Source: Bradyrhizobium sp. AUGA SZCCT0158
Lineage (GTDB): Bacteria; Pseudomonadota; Alphaproteobacteria; Rhizobiales; Xanthobacteraceae
Reading direction: 5' to 3'
NCBI RefSeq assembly: GCF_018130065.1
Contig: NZ_JAFCME010000009.1
Location: 232,394 to 296,393, forward strand
Length of the DNA: 64,000 nt
Below are positions 51,641 through 60,306 of this stretch, one piece after another. The notes under the pieces are model-generated. The model searched no databases and was not told where the DNA came from. It worked only from the letters and a program-made list of their open reading frames with translations. The position numbers were made by a program, and so were the translations under genes. The first letter of the stretch is position 1, and the number at the start of each line of letters is the position of its first letter.

Positions 51641-52414
51641 TTACGCGTCCGGCGCTTCGCGCAGGCCGCCATAGGCGGCCCAGGTGGTGCCGGCGATATA
51701 GCCGGCGTCGACCGGCAGGTTGATGCCGGTGACACCGCTGCTCATCGGTGACAGCAACCACGCAATCGCCTGTGCGACCTCGATCGGCTCGACCAGCCGG
51801 TTCATCGCAGTCGGGCTTTCGAGCAGGCGCTTGTTCAGCGCGCCGGAGGCAATGCCGGCTTCGAGCGCCGCGGTGCGGGTGAAGCCGGGAGAGACGGCAT
51901 TGACGCGCACGCCGGTACGGCCCCACTCGGCGGCAAGCGTCTGTGAGATCTGAATGACGCCGGCCTTGGCGGCGGTGTAGGCGTGGATCGGACCTGACGT
52001 CATGCCCGCGACCGAGGCGACATTGACGATGGCGCCATGCCTGCGCTCGGCCATTTTGACGCCGACGCTGCGGGCGACCAAGAATGTCCCGCGCAGGTCG
52101 ATATTGACCTCACGGTCCCATTGATCCATCCGCACCCGCTCGACCGGATGCATCTTGCCGAACACGCCGGCGGCATTGACGAGGCCGGTAATCGGGCCGT
52201 GCGCGGCCTCGATATCGGCGATGCCGCTCACGACTGCGCTCTCGCTGGCGACATCGAACGGGGCAGGCCACAGGATCGTCCTGATGCCGGCCAGTGGCTC
52301 CGGCGCAATGTCAGCGATCACAACACGCTGGCCCTGTTCGGCCAAAAGCATGGCGGTGGCAGCACCAATGCCGCGGCTTCCGCCGGTGACGAGAACGATA
52401 CCCTCAGCGTTCAT
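51641..52414 (-). CDS. Short-chain dehydrogenase/reductase
   Basis: A 257-residue classical SDR. Cofactor loop GGSRGIGAA (about 11-19), NAAG-like LVNAAGVFG, catalytic Ser-Tyr-Lys in VASVAGMTSGPIHAYTAAKAG. It probably interconverts an alcohol and a ketone, for example supplying the ketone for the adjacent monooxygenase. Its start overlaps the TetR stop by 11 bases. Confidence 0.94.
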   Translation of the reverse strand: MNAEGIVLVTGGSRGIGAATAMLLAEQGQRVVIADIAPEPLAGIRTILWPAPFDVASESAVVSGIADIEAAHGPITGLVNAAGVFGKMHPVERVRMDQWDREVNIDLRGTFLVARSVGVKMAERRHGAIVNVASVAGMTSGPIHAYTAAKAGVIQISQTLAAEWGRTGVRVNAVSPGFTRTAALEAGIASGALNKRLLESPTAMNRLVEPIEVAQAIAWLLSPMSSGVTGINLPVDAGYIAGTTWAAYGGLREAPDA

Positions 52415-53063
52415 GGTCGTTGCCTTTGCCGGCTGAATTGAAAAGCCCGCGCGTCATCAGCTTCTGGTAGGCGGAAATGACATGGTCGGGCACCGCCGTG
52501 ACCGCGCCGTCCGAATAGGAATAGCGCCGGCTGAGGTAGCCGCGCGCGCCCATCAATATCTGGACGATGGCCTCGAATTCCTCGTCGCTATAGCTGTCAA
52601 CGGTGCCGGCAAGCCGCGCACGCTTCAGGATGCGGACATAGGCCGTCGAGATATTATCAAAATGCTTCTGGTAGCCGATCGGCGCAAAGAACTCGGCCTC
52701 GTTGAGGATGCGCAGGAATTCCGGCACCTCGCGGATGAAGTCGAAGAAGGCGCTGAAGCGTTCGACTTCCTGCTGCGCGGTCTGTGCCGTGCCGGTGCGC
52801 GCACGGATGAAGCGCACCATGTCGATGCCGATTTTCGGCAGCAATTGATCCAGCAGTTCCTGGCGGTTCTCGAAATGATTGTAGAACGTGCCCTGCGCGA
52901 CGCCGGCTTCCTCGGTGATGCGGGCGACCGAGGCTTCGGCATAGCCGTATTTGCCGACGATCTTGGTCGCGGCATCGAAAATCTTGCGCTTGGTCCAGGC
53001 GTTGCGCTCGACGCGGTTGAGTTTTGTGACCTTGCCGGAATTGGCTCGCGTTGCCTGCGTCAT
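52404..53063 (-). CDS. TetR family transcriptional regulator
   Basis: A 219-residue regulator. The N-terminal helix-turn-helix (residues about 25-70) reads RKIFDAATKIVGKYGYAEASVARITEEAGVAQGTFYNHFENRQELL. The C-terminal part is a ligand-binding helical bundle. It sits inside the operon, overlapping the ligase stop by four bases and the SDR start by 11, so it is cotranscribed with the genes it probably controls. The palindrome at 54597-54619 in front of the operon is the likely operator; a CoA thioester is a likely effector. Confidence 0.94.
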   Translation of the reverse strand: MTQATRANSGKVTKLNRVERNAWTKRKIFDAATKIVGKYGYAEASVARITEEAGVAQGTFYNHFENRQELLDQLLPKIGIDMVRFIRARTGTAQTAQQEVERFSAFFDFIREVPEFLRILNEAEFFAPIGYQKHFDNISTAYVRILKRARLAGTVDSYSDEEFEAIVQILMGARGYLSRRYSYSDGAVTAVPDHVISAYQKLMTRGLFNSAGKGNDHER

Positions 53064-54565
53064 GAAGCCTCCAGTTCGGCGCGCAGCACGCGCTTGAGCA
53101 CCTTGCCGGACGGGTTACGCGGCAGGCTGTCGCGGATGATCAATTGCTTCGGCACCTTGAAGCCGGCGAGCCGCGCGCGGCAATGATCGGTGAGGGCAGG
53201 CAGCTCCAGCGCGGCGCCTTCTCCCAGCACCACGATGGCGACGGGCTTCTCGCCCCAGCGAGCGTCCGGCATGCCGATGACGGCGCATTCGCGCACCTGC
53301 GGCAGTTCATAGATCACGCGTTCGACTTCGGAAGAGGCGATATTCTCGCCGCCGGAGATGATCATGTCCTTCTTGCGATCGGTGAGGTAGAGGAAGCCGT
53401 CCTCGTCGAGATAGCCGACGTCGCCGGTGCGGAACCAGTCGCCGAAGAAAGCGGCTGCGGTTTTCTCGGGATCTTTCCAGTAGCCTTGCGTGACCTTTGG
53501 TCCGCGCAGGCATATCTCGCCATTCGCGCCGGATGGAAGGCGATGGCCGGCATCGTCGCGGATTTCGATCTCGACATGCGCAATAGCGCGACCGGTCGAT
53601 CCGATCTTTTCGATCTCACGGCCGGGCTCCATAAAAGTGTCGCCGCCGCAGGTTTCCGTCAGGCCATAGGCGTCGATATAGCGGGCGTTCACAAAATATT
53701 CGGAGAAGCTGCGGATGCGCGCTTCCGGTGTCTTCTCGCCGCCGCCGATCGCCCATCGCAGGCTCGAGACGTCAAAGCTGTCGCGGGTCGGGCAGGTGAG
53801 GATCGCCGTGGTCATGACGGGCGCGAACCATGCCGCGTTCAGTTTCTCGGCTTCGATCGCCGCCAGCGCCTGCTCGGGTTCGAAGTTGCGGTGAATGGAA
53901 AGCATGCCGCCGTGCCACAGCACCGCGATCCCCGGTAGATCGAGCGCGCCGACATGGTAGAGCGGGCCGACCACCAGCAACCGCGTCTCGGCGTTCAGTC
54001 CGAGCACCAGCGTCTGGTCCGCCGACTTCCAATAGATGTTCTCATAGGTGAGCATCACGCCCTTGGGCCGGTCCGTGGTGCCTGACGTGTACATCAGCCG
54101 CATCAGGTCGCGCGGTTGTCTTGGATGCGCCGGGGCGGGGGCGATGTCAGGCGCGAGCCGCGAGATGCCGGATTGCGCGGCCTCATCGAGCAGCAGCACG
54201 GGAACGTTTCCTGCTGCGATGCCGGCCAGCTCTTCGTCCGCGATCAGAATGCGTGCGCCGGAATTGCCGACGATGTAGCCGACCTCGTCGGCCGACAGCC
54301 GATAGTTGATCGGCAGAAACACCGCGCCGATGTGGCTGGTCGCAAACACCAGTTCGAGAAACGCCGTGCTGTTCTTCATCAGCACCGCGACGACATCGCC
54401 GGCGCCGATGCCGCGCGCGGCGAGCCAGCCGCCCACATGGCCAATGCGGCGGTGGAAGTCGGCGTAGGAGATCTCCTCGCCGCGATATTTCAGCGCACAG
54501 CGGCCCGGCGTCCGCCTGGCGTGAAACGCGATGAAGCTCGAAAGGTTGATCATTTCTCGGCTCAA
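53060..54565 (-). CDS. Acyl-CoA synthetase (AMP-forming)
   Basis: A 501-residue ANL-superfamily ligase. AMP-binding P-loop MYTSGTTDRPKGVML (about residues 157-170), YGLTETCGGD, the Asp in FRTGDVGYLDEDGFLYLTDRKKD, and the C-terminal catalytic Lys in PRNPSGKVLKR. It activates a carboxylic acid to its CoA thioester. It is the first gene of the leftward operon and faces the transporter operon; the acid is probably the imported substrate or a product of the monooxygenase route. Confidence 0.94.
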   Translation of the reverse strand: MSREMINLSSFIAFHARRTPGRCALKYRGEEISYADFHRRIGHVGGWLAARGIGAGDVVAVLMKNSTAFLELVFATSHIGAVFLPINYRLSADEVGYIVGNSGARILIADEELAGIAAGNVPVLLLDEAAQSGISRLAPDIAPAPAHPRQPRDLMRLMYTSGTTDRPKGVMLTYENIYWKSADQTLVLGLNAETRLLVVGPLYHVGALDLPGIAVLWHGGMLSIHRNFEPEQALAAIEAEKLNAAWFAPVMTTAILTCPTRDSFDVSSLRWAIGGGEKTPEARIRSFSEYFVNARYIDAYGLTETCGGDTFMEPGREIEKIGSTGRAIAHVEIEIRDDAGHRLPSGANGEICLRGPKVTQGYWKDPEKTAAAFFGDWFRTGDVGYLDEDGFLYLTDRKKDMIISGGENIASSEVERVIYELPQVRECAVIGMPDARWGEKPVAIVVLGEGAALELPALTDHCRARLAGFKVPKQLIIRDSLPRNPSGKVLKRVLRAELEAS

Positions 54566-54596
54566 AAGGCCGGATTCCGGCCTGATCTCCCGTTAG

Positions 54597-54619
54597 ATGA
54601 ATTATGACTCGTAATTCAT
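54597..54619. promoter_or_regulatory. Candidate TetR operator between divergent operons
   Basis: ATGAATTA-N7-TAATTCAT. Counting the inner bases, 10 of 11 pairs are symmetric around the centre at 54608. It lies 32 bp before the ligase start and 116 bp before the binding-protein start, well placed to control both operons. Confidence 0.7.
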
Positions 54620-54734
54620 ATTTGGCTTGACGTCACCCCCTTTGCTCTGAAATCTTGTGAGGACGGGGGCAACACGATCCCCGGCTGGGATTTGGGCAGG
54701 AAACTGGGAACGCAAACCCAAGAGGGAGGGAATA

Positions 54735-55994
54735 ATGACGAGAACCCGCAAACCGGGCATCAGCCGCCGTTCAACGCTGGCGCTGATGGGCGCCGGTGCC
54801 GTGACTTTCGCGACACCGTGGGTGGCGCGGGCGCAGGCCAAGACCATCAAGGTCGGCATGCCGACCATTCTCTCCGGCCGCGTGGCGCAACTCGGAACGT
54901 CATCGCGCAACGGCGTGATGCTGGAAGTCGAGAAGGTCAACGCCGCCGGCGGCCTCGCCGGACGGCAGATCGAGATGGTGATCCGCGATTCCAAAGGACA
55001 GCCGCAGGAAGCCGCCCGCGTGGCGCGCGAACTGGTCAACACTGATGGCTGCGAACTCCTGATCGATGCCGAGGCGTCATCGGGCGCGTTCGCCGTGCAC
55101 GAGGTCGCGCGCGATCTCGGCGTGCTCTGCATCCACACCAATTCGGAAACGTCGTCGCTGACCGCCGATCCCAAGCAGCACATTCCCAATGCGTTCCGCA
55201 CCGCGCGCCAGGGCGTGCATGACTCGATCGTCGGGGGCAGTTATGCGGCGGCGATCGCCAAGGCCAAGGGCCTGAAGAAATGGGCGACGTGCTCGCCCGA
55301 CTACGCCTATGGCCGCGACACCACGGGCGAATACGTGACATACCTGAAGCGCTTCGCGCCTGACGTCGAGATCATCAGCGAGTCCTGGCCAAAATTGTTC
55401 CAGCCTGATTACACCGAGGTCGTCACCAAGATCCTGCAGGCCAAGCCGCAGGCGCTGTATTCCTGCCTGTGGGGCGGTGACCTGACTTCCTACATCGATC
55501 AGGCCAATATCTACGCGCTGTTCACCCAGATGGAGGTGTTCGCCGTCAACATGGCCGACTACACCGCCCTCACGGTGGTGAAGAATCTGCCCAAGGGCAT
55601 TCATTCCGGCAATCGCTACATCAAGACCTATCCCGCGACCGCGGAGAATGCGGCCTGGGGCGATGCCTACAAGGCGAAATACGGCGAGTACCCGACCAAC
55701 TGGTCGTGGGAGAATGCAACCGCGATCATGTTGCTCGCCGAGGCTTCAAAGAAGGCGAACTCCGCCGACGGCAAGAAGCTTGCGGAGGCATTGCGTGGCC
55801 TCAAGATCAAGTCGCCGTTCGGCGCCGACGGCACCGTGACGATGCGGGCCGAGGACCAGACCCTGATCGGCTATGCAATCGGCTGGGGCACGACGATCCC
55901 GCAAGAGCCCTACGTCCCGGAGGTCAAGCCGGGCGACTGGAAGACCATTCTCGAGCTCGAAGCCGAGTGGAAGAAGAGCAAGGGTTACACCTGA
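54735..55994 (+). CDS. Liv-type ABC transporter substrate-binding protein (Tat-like signal)
   Basis: A 419-residue periplasmic binding protein. The N-terminus MTRTRKPGISRRSTLALMGAG has a twin-arginine motif (SRRSTLAL), followed by a hydrophobic stretch and a cleavage-like AQA; export may be by Tat. The mature chain begins KTIKVGMPTILSGRVAQLG. GGGAGGG precedes the ATG at 54735 by six bases. It heads a transporter operon that continues into CoA-linked catabolic genes. Confidence 0.93.
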   Translation: MTRTRKPGISRRSTLALMGAGAVTFATPWVARAQAKTIKVGMPTILSGRVAQLGTSSRNGVMLEVEKVNAAGGLAGRQIEMVIRDSKGQPQEAARVARELVNTDGCELLIDAEASSGAFAVHEVARDLGVLCIHTNSETSSLTADPKQHIPNAFRTARQGVHDSIVGGSYAAAIAKAKGLKKWATCSPDYAYGRDTTGEYVTYLKRFAPDVEIISESWPKLFQPDYTEVVTKILQAKPQALYSCLWGGDLTSYIDQANIYALFTQMEVFAVNMADYTALTVVKNLPKGIHSGNRYIKTYPATAENAAWGDAYKAKYGEYPTNWSWENATAIMLLAEASKKANSADGKKLAEALRGLKIKSPFGADGTVTMRAEDQTLIGYAIGWGTTIPQEPYVPEVKPGDWKTILELEAEWKKSKGYT

Positions 55995-56092
55995 TCTACC
56001 TGCGAAACGGAGGCAGCGCAGGCCGCCTCCGTTCACCGCCCCATGGTGATTTCACGCGCCGATCTTCCGGCACGCCGTAACGGATATTTTCC

Positions 56093-56995
56093 TTGGATCT
56101 CGATACACTCACCGGCTGCCTCGCCAGCTCCGCCTGTCTGGTGACGCAAACCACCAGCGGCTTCATCATCGGCATGTTGCTGTTTCTCGTCGCCGTCGGG
56201 CTGACGCTGATCTTCGGCGTGCTCAAGGTGGTGAATTTCAGCCACGGCGCTTTCTACATGTTCGGCGCCTATTTCGCGATGACGGCCTATCAGCTAACCG
56301 GCAGCTTTGCGCTGGCGATGCTGTGCGGTGCGGCCGGCACCGCGCTGCTGGGCCTGATCTTCGAACGCGTCTTCATGAGCCGGGTCTACGGCCGCGACGT
56401 GCTGATGCAGGTCCTCGTCTGCTACGCCTTCGTGCTGATATTTGACGATGTCGTACGGATGATCTGGGGCCCGGAATTCAAGTCGATGGGCATGCCGGCG
56501 GCGTTCCAGATTCCGCCGCTGTTCATCGCCGGCGGCGTGGTGCCGCCATACTATCTGCTGCTGATCGCCGTCGCGCTGGTGGCCGCGATCATTCTCGGCC
56601 TTGGTCTTGCCCGTACCCGGATCGGCAAGGTGATCCGCGCCGCGGCGCATAATCCGGGCATGGTGTCCGCGCTCGGCATCAATACCGGCCTGATCTATGG
56701 CGGCGTGTTCGCGCTCGGCGGCATGCTGGCGGGACTGGCCGGCGCGCTCGCCGCACCCGTGCGATCACTGACACCGGGGATGGGATTTTCGGTGCTGATC
56801 GAATCCTTCATCGTCACCGTGATCGGCGGCATGGGCTCGATCCTGGGCGCGCTGATCGGCGCGCTCCTGATCGGCATGATCCGCTCGTTTGGCTCGCTCG
56901 GCTTTCCCCTGTTTACCGAAGGCCTGATGTATCTGTTCATGGTGATCGTGCTGGTCTCCCGCCCGACCGGCTTGTTCGGCAAGGAGGTCGCGTGA
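56093..56995 (+). CDS. Liv-type ABC transporter permease, LivH family
   Basis: A 300-residue permease. Family motif LIFGVLKVVNFSHGAFYMFGAYFAMT near residue 40 and a C-terminal GGMGSILGALIGALLIGMIRSFG. A TTG at 56093 opens the frame; no strong binding site was seen before it, so the true start may be slightly different. The stop overlaps the GTG of the next gene. Confidence 0.9.
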   Translation: MDLDTLTGCLASSACLVTQTTSGFIIGMLLFLVAVGLTLIFGVLKVVNFSHGAFYMFGAYFAMTAYQLTGSFALAMLCGAAGTALLGLIFERVFMSRVYGRDVLMQVLVCYAFVLIFDDVVRMIWGPEFKSMGMPAAFQIPPLFIAGGVVPPYYLLLIAVALVAAIILGLGLARTRIGKVIRAAAHNPGMVSALGINTGLIYGGVFALGGMLAGLAGALAAPVRSLTPGMGFSVLIESFIVTVIGGMGSILGALIGALLIGMIRSFGSLGFPLFTEGLMYLFMVIVLVSRPTGLFGKEVA

Positions 56996-58020
56996 CCGAA
57001 TTGCAGGCCGAACAGGCGAGCAAGGTGCTCGACAACTCCGTTACCAAGTCAAAGCCGCGCCCCAACCGGGATGCGCTGATTGCGCTTGCGGTCTTTGTCG
57101 TGCTTGCCCTGCTGCCGATGCTCACCAGCAGTAAATTCCTGCTCGACTTCGTGATCCGCTGCGCGGCCTATGGGCTGTTCGCGACATCGCTCAACCTTCT
57201 GGTCGGTTACACCGGCCTGACGTCGTTCGGCCACGGCATGTTCTTTGGCCTAGGCGCCTATGGCTTCGGGCTGATGATGCAGAAGACCGGTGTCGCCGTC
57301 CCCGTGGCTTTCGTGGCAACGCTGGCGATCACGTTTGTCGTCGCGCTCGTCATTGGCGCGATTTGCGTGCGGCTGAAGGAAATCTATTTCGCCTTCGTGA
57401 CACTGGCGTTCCAGATGCTGATCCATTCGACTATCCTGTCCTGGGTGTCGCTGACCGGCGGCGATCAGGGCTTGCGCGGCGGCATTCCCCGGCCGCCATT
57501 CCTGGGCATTGATCTGTCGAACCATCTGCATTTGTACATTGTCAGCTGCGCGCTGCTGGTGATCGGGCTGTTTTTGATGCATCAGATCGCGCAGTCGCCG
57601 TTCGGCTACACGCTGCGCATGATCCGCGACAACGCCACGCGGGCGAGCTTCATCGGCATCGACGTCTGGCGCGCCAAACTGACGATCTTCGTGCTCGCGG
57701 CGCTGTTCGCCTCGACCGGCGGCATGATCATGGCGCTGTTCGTGTCGGGCGCCTATCCGGAATTCGCCTATTGGACCATTTCGGGCGAAGGCATCTTCAT
57801 CAACATGCTCGGCGGCGTGACCACATTCCTGGGGCCGATGGTCGGCACCGCGCTGTTCCTGATCCTCAACGATACCGTCACCCGTGTGACCGAGTATCAC
57901 GGCATCGTTCTCGGCATTGTGATCCTGTTCTTCGCCATCGGCCTGCGCAAAGGCCTGATGGATTTCGTGATCGAATGGTACGTGCAGCGCCGCGAGCGTT
58001 CCGGGGAGCGCACGTCATGA
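56992..58020 (+). CDS. Liv-type ABC transporter permease, LivM family
   Basis: A 342-residue permease with a basic N-terminal tail (about 1-25) and the family motif LLVGYTGLTSFGHGMFFGLGAYGFGLM. Later segments include GGDQGLRGGIPRP and MLGGVTTFLGPMVGTALFLIL. GTG start at 56992 overlaps the preceding TGA. The stop overlaps the SDR start. Confidence 0.93.
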   Translation: MTELQAEQASKVLDNSVTKSKPRPNRDALIALAVFVVLALLPMLTSSKFLLDFVIRCAAYGLFATSLNLLVGYTGLTSFGHGMFFGLGAYGFGLMMQKTGVAVPVAFVATLAITFVVALVIGAICVRLKEIYFAFVTLAFQMLIHSTILSWVSLTGGDQGLRGGIPRPPFLGIDLSNHLHLYIVSCALLVIGLFLMHQIAQSPFGYTLRMIRDNATRASFIGIDVWRAKLTIFVLAALFASTGGMIMALFVSGAYPEFAYWTISGEGIFINMLGGVTTFLGPMVGTALFLILNDTVTRVTEYHGIVLGIVILFFAIGLRKGLMDFVIEWYVQRRERSGERTS

Positions 58021-58802
58021 GCCCGGCGGCAAAAGCGCGGGTCAGCGTGGTAACGGGCGGCGCCAGCGGGATTGGCGCGGCTTGCGCGCGGGAGCTCGCC
58101 GCAAGCGGCGATCTCGTGATGGTCGTCGATCGCGATTTGGCGAAGGCCGGGGATGTCGCCGCGGAATTTGGCGGCAAGGCCTATTTCGCCGATGTCGGGG
58201 ACGAGACCAGCGTCGAGGCCTGTGCCGAAGCGATCGAGCGCGAATGCGGGCCGGTCGATGTGCTCGTCAACAGTGCCGGGATCATCCAGGTGCCGGTGCG
58301 GCCGCACGATTTGCCTATGTCGGCCTGGGACGACGTCGTTCGTGTCGACCAGCGCGGCACCTATGTCGCCTGCCTCGCCTTTGCCCGGCGCATGATCGCG
58401 CGCAAACGCGGCAGCATCGTCAACATCGCCTCGATCGCCGGCATGCGCTCGATGCCGTTACATGCCTACGCCCCGGCCAAGGCGGCCGTGATTGCGACCA
58501 CCGAATGCCTCGCCGCGGAGTGGGGCCCCTCCGGCGTGCGGGTGAACGCGGTTTCTCCGGGCTATACGCTGACGCCGGCGCTGAAGAACGCGATTGATCG
58601 TGGCGAGCGGGATGTCTCCGCGCTATCAGCCAATGCCGCGCTGCGCCGTCTGGTCGATCCTTCCGAAATCGGGCGTGTGGTCGCCTTTCTTGCCTCCGAT
58701 GCCGCGTCCGCGATCACGGGCGCCAATTTGCCGGTCGATTGCGGCTGGTTGGCCGGTACATCATGGAGCACCTATGGCGGACTTCGGGAGGCGAATGGCT
58801 AG
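58017..58802 (+). CDS. Short-chain dehydrogenase/reductase inside the transporter operon
   Basis: A 261-residue classical SDR. Cofactor loop TGGASGIGAA, NSAG, catalytic Ser-Tyr-Lys in IASIAGMRSMPLHAYAPAKAA. It is inserted between permease and ATPase genes with an ATGA overlap at 58017 and a two-base gap to the next gene, so it is made together with the transporter. Its C-terminus (WLAGTSWSTYGGLREANG) resembles that of the SDR at 51641 (TTWAAYGGLREAPDA), suggesting that the two are related paralogues acting in the same pathway. Confidence 0.93.
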   Translation: MSPAAKARVSVVTGGASGIGAACARELAASGDLVMVVDRDLAKAGDVAAEFGGKAYFADVGDETSVEACAEAIERECGPVDVLVNSAGIIQVPVRPHDLPMSAWDDVVRVDQRGTYVACLAFARRMIARKRGSIVNIASIAGMRSMPLHAYAPAKAAVIATTECLAAEWGPSGVRVNAVSPGYTLTPALKNAIDRGERDVSALSANAALRRLVDPSEIGRVVAFLASDAASAITGANLPVDCGWLAGTSWSTYGGLREANG

Positions 58803-58804
58803 CC

Positions 58805-59563
58805 ATGCTGGAAATTCGCGCACTCTCGAAATCTTTCGGCGGCGTCAAGGCGACCGACAACGTGACGCTGGACTTTGCTGACGGTTCGTTGACCGCTGTC
58901 ATCGGCCCCAATGGTGCCGGCAAGAGCACCTTTTTCAACCTGATCACCGGGGCGCTGAAGCCGGATTCCGGTCAGATCCTGCTCAATGGCGTCGACCTGG
59001 CTGGGCGCTCGCCGCCCGAGATCGTGCGCCACGGCATCGGACGCGCGTTCCAGGTTGCGAGTATTTTTCCCTCGCTCACGGTGCAGGAGACGATGCTGGC
59101 CGCCGTCGGGGCCGACCAGCGCCGTGCCAGCGTCATGCATCGAAGATTTCCGCTGGCTGAAACCCGCGACCGCGCCGAGCAGGCGATGGAATTGCTGGGG
59201 CTTGCCAGCAAACGTAACCGGACGGCGGCGACGCTGTCGCATGGCGACCAGAAGCTGCTCGATATCGCGCTGGCGCTGGTGCTCGATCCCAAGGTCCTGC
59301 TGCTCGACGAGCCCACCGCCGGCATGGGCACCGAAGAGCGCTGGCGCATGATCGACAAGGTCAGGGAGCTCTGGGAGAAACAGAAGATCACGGTCGTCTT
59401 CATCGAGCACGACATGGATATCGTGTTCAAGATCGCGCCCGAGATCGTGGTGCTGTGCTACGGCCGGATTCTCGCCACCGGCAAGCCCGATGCAGTCCGT
59501 CGCAACGAGGCCGTCATCGAGGCCTATCTCGGCACCGAACATCACGCGGAGGCCGCGATATGA
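58805..59563 (+). CDS. Liv-type ABC transporter ATP-binding protein, LivG family
   Basis: A 252-residue ATPase. Walker A GPNGAGKST (about 36-44), a signature region read as LSHGDQKLLDIALAL with His-Gly-Asp in place of the more usual Gly-Gly-Gln, and Walker B VLLLDEPTAGMG. LivG proteins often show LSHGDQ at this place. Start ATG at 58805, two bases after the SDR stop. Confidence 0.93.
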   Translation: MLEIRALSKSFGGVKATDNVTLDFADGSLTAVIGPNGAGKSTFFNLITGALKPDSGQILLNGVDLAGRSPPEIVRHGIGRAFQVASIFPSLTVQETMLAAVGADQRRASVMHRRFPLAETRDRAEQAMELLGLASKRNRTAATLSHGDQKLLDIALALVLDPKVLLLDEPTAGMGTEERWRMIDKVRELWEKQKITVVFIEHDMDIVFKIAPEIVVLCYGRILATGKPDAVRRNEAVIEAYLGTEHHAEAAI

Positions 59564-60276
59564 GCGCGCAGCCGGTGGTGCAGGTCGAGGACCTCGACGT
59601 TTTCTACGGCAGCAGCCAGATCCTGTTTGGCGTCGGCCTGTCGGTGCGGCAGGGCGAGACCATGGCGCTGCTCGGCCGCAACGGCGCCGGTAAGTCGACC
59701 ACGATGAAGGCCATCATGGGCCTGGCGCCGGCGCGCCGCGGCAAGGTCACCCTGCGGGGCAGGACGGTATCCGGGCTGAAGCCGCATCACATCGCCCGCG
59801 CCGGCCTCGGCTTCGTGCCGGAGGATCGCCAGATTTTCCCCGAGCATACGGTGGAAGACAATCTGGAGATCGGCGCCAAGAAAGGCCCCGATGGCCAGGA
59901 CGAATGGTCGATCCGGCGCATCTACGATGTATTTCCGCTGCTGGAGCCCTTGCGGCACCGGATCGCGGGACGTCTCTCGGGCGGCGAACAGCAGATGCTG
60001 GCGATTGCCCGCACCCTGATGGGCAATCCGGCGCTGCTGCTGCTGGATGAGCCCAGCGAGGGGCTGGCGCCGATCATCGTGCAAAGGATCGGCGAATTGC
60101 TGCGGCAGCTCCGCGGCACCGGCGCCACGGTGTTGATCGCCGAGCAGAACATGCATTTCTGCCTTGGCCTTGCGAGCCACGCGACGGTTATCGACAAGGG
60201 CCAGATCGTCTACACATCCGGTATCGAAGAGCTGAAAGCCAACGAAAACATTCGTCAGCGCTATCTGGCGCTGTAG
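59560..60276 (+). CDS. Liv-type ABC transporter ATP-binding protein, LivF family
   Basis: A 238-residue ATPase. Walker A GRNGAGKST, signature LSGGEQQMLAIARTL, Walker B LLLLDEPSEGLAP. ATG at 59560 overlaps the preceding TGA. It completes the transporter; the CoA-transferase gene follows after 30 bp and is probably in the same transcript. Confidence 0.94.
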   Translation: MSAQPVVQVEDLDVFYGSSQILFGVGLSVRQGETMALLGRNGAGKSTTMKAIMGLAPARRGKVTLRGRTVSGLKPHHIARAGLGFVPEDRQIFPEHTVEDNLEIGAKKGPDGQDEWSIRRIYDVFPLLEPLRHRIAGRLSGGEQQMLAIARTLMGNPALLLLDEPSEGLAPIIVQRIGELLRQLRGTGATVLIAEQNMHFCLGLASHATVIDKGQIVYTSGIEELKANENIRQRYLAL

Positions 60277-60306
60277 CTTTCGGTCCGTCCGGCTGTGGGA
60301 GGATAA

